Below are positions 22,673 to 22,980 of a DNA stretch of 22,980 nt, piece by piece. Where the stretch lies: the NCBI GenBank assembly GCA_937892395.1, contig CALAGJ010000149.1, positions 1-22,980 on the forward strand. The letters run 5' to 3'. The DNA comes from an uncultured Parafilimonas sp. Its GTDB lineage: Bacteria > Bacteroidota > Bacteroidia > Chitinophagales > Chitinophagaceae. The position numbers and the translations under genes are program-made. How positions within the stretch are numbered: the stretch's first letter is position 1; every line of letters starts with the position of its first letter. Under the pieces are notes generated by a model, which was not told the origin of the DNA, searched no databases, and saw only the letters and a program-made list of their open reading frames with translations.

Positions 22673-22980
22673 ATGAAGTTAAAAAATAATTTCAACAGAA
22701 TCCTTAAATTTTTTAAAGTAAAATCCGAGCTATATGATTATTATAAAAATCTTGACCCAAGTGAATTGCCTATTTCCATTTTAAAGATTATTCATCAGGC
22801 AACCTCTATACCTGTTTATATAACGAAAAGGGAGATAAAAGCCTTTGATAGTTCGTTTCAGTGCACTCCAACGCTTCTAAAACAACAGATAAATGGAAAA
22901 TTAGTAGGTAAAAAAAAGCAGCCTCAATGGTTAAGGAATTATGAGGTTTACTTTTTCAAAAAAATATTTACTTCTACAAA
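22673..22980 (+). CDS. 5' part of an unrecognised gene running off the right edge
   Basis: From the ATG at 22673 the frame is open for 102 codons to the end of the window, which is long for sequence this AT-rich, and it follows a good -7 box. The product starts MKLKNNFNRILKFFKVKSEL, is basic and soluble so far, and has no signal peptide or membrane segment. Recognisable stretches are NLDPSELPISILKIIHQAT and KKQPQWLRNYEVYFF. I do not recognise the family. The charged, aromatic-rich character would suit a cytoplasmic enzyme such as a glycosyltransferase, but that is only a guess. Confidence 0.65.
   Translation, partial: MKLKNNFNRILKFFKVKSELYDYYKNLDPSELPISILKIIHQATSIPVYITKREIKAFDSSFQCTPTLLKQQINGKLVGKKKQPQWLRNYEVYFFKKIFTST

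Overview
The window looks like chromosome from a Bacteroidota bacterium, plausibly a member of Chitinophagaceae or a close relative (the family-level placement is inference). It is AT-rich and carries at least nine exact copies of the Bacteroidota -7 promoter element TAnnTTTG directly in front of genes. Shine-Dalgarno sequences are weak or absent. A TonB-dependent-receptor-type outer membrane protein and a DPE2-like 4-alpha-glucanotransferase with starch-binding domains fit the same phylum.

Layout. Positions 1-1682 are an accessory patch: a parDE-type toxin-antitoxin operon (minus strand) lying between two diverged direct repeats of about 319 bp, spaced exactly 990 bp apart. Positions 1683-5758 (minus strand) form a likely operon of an MFS drug-efflux-type transporter, an RsmB/NOP-type rRNA m5C methyltransferase (4-bp ATGA overlap) and a YbiT-like ABC-F ATPase. 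Next comes a large plus-strand glycogen/maltodextrin enzyme (5951-8908). A YfcE-type phosphodiesterase follows on the minus strand, divergent from an AraC-family regulator, with two dyads between them. A CAU-anticodon tRNA with promoter and terminator and an aspartate-type aminotransferase lie on the minus strand (10547-11955). An ArsR-SRPBCC-SRPBCC cluster follows (12411-13642); its ArsR gene is cut by an in-frame TAG. Then come the outer membrane receptor (minus), glnS and tilS (plus, with a terminator after glnS), pbpC (minus), and an open-ended unrecognised gene at the right edge.

Most genes are ordinary core functions: translation (glnS, tilS, tRNA, rRNA methyltransferase, ABC-F), cell wall (pbpC) and storage carbohydrate (malQ). 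I found no CRISPR array, phage or complete insertion sequence, and no clear new defence or biosynthetic system. The signals most worth a second look are the repeat-flanked toxin-antitoxin cassette, the broken ArsR gene whose frame closes exactly on the next start codon, a small family of palindromic intergenic repeats including three copies in exact 45-nt register, the lysine-rich tail on the glucanotransferase, and several promoters so close to start codons that the mRNAs should be leaderless.
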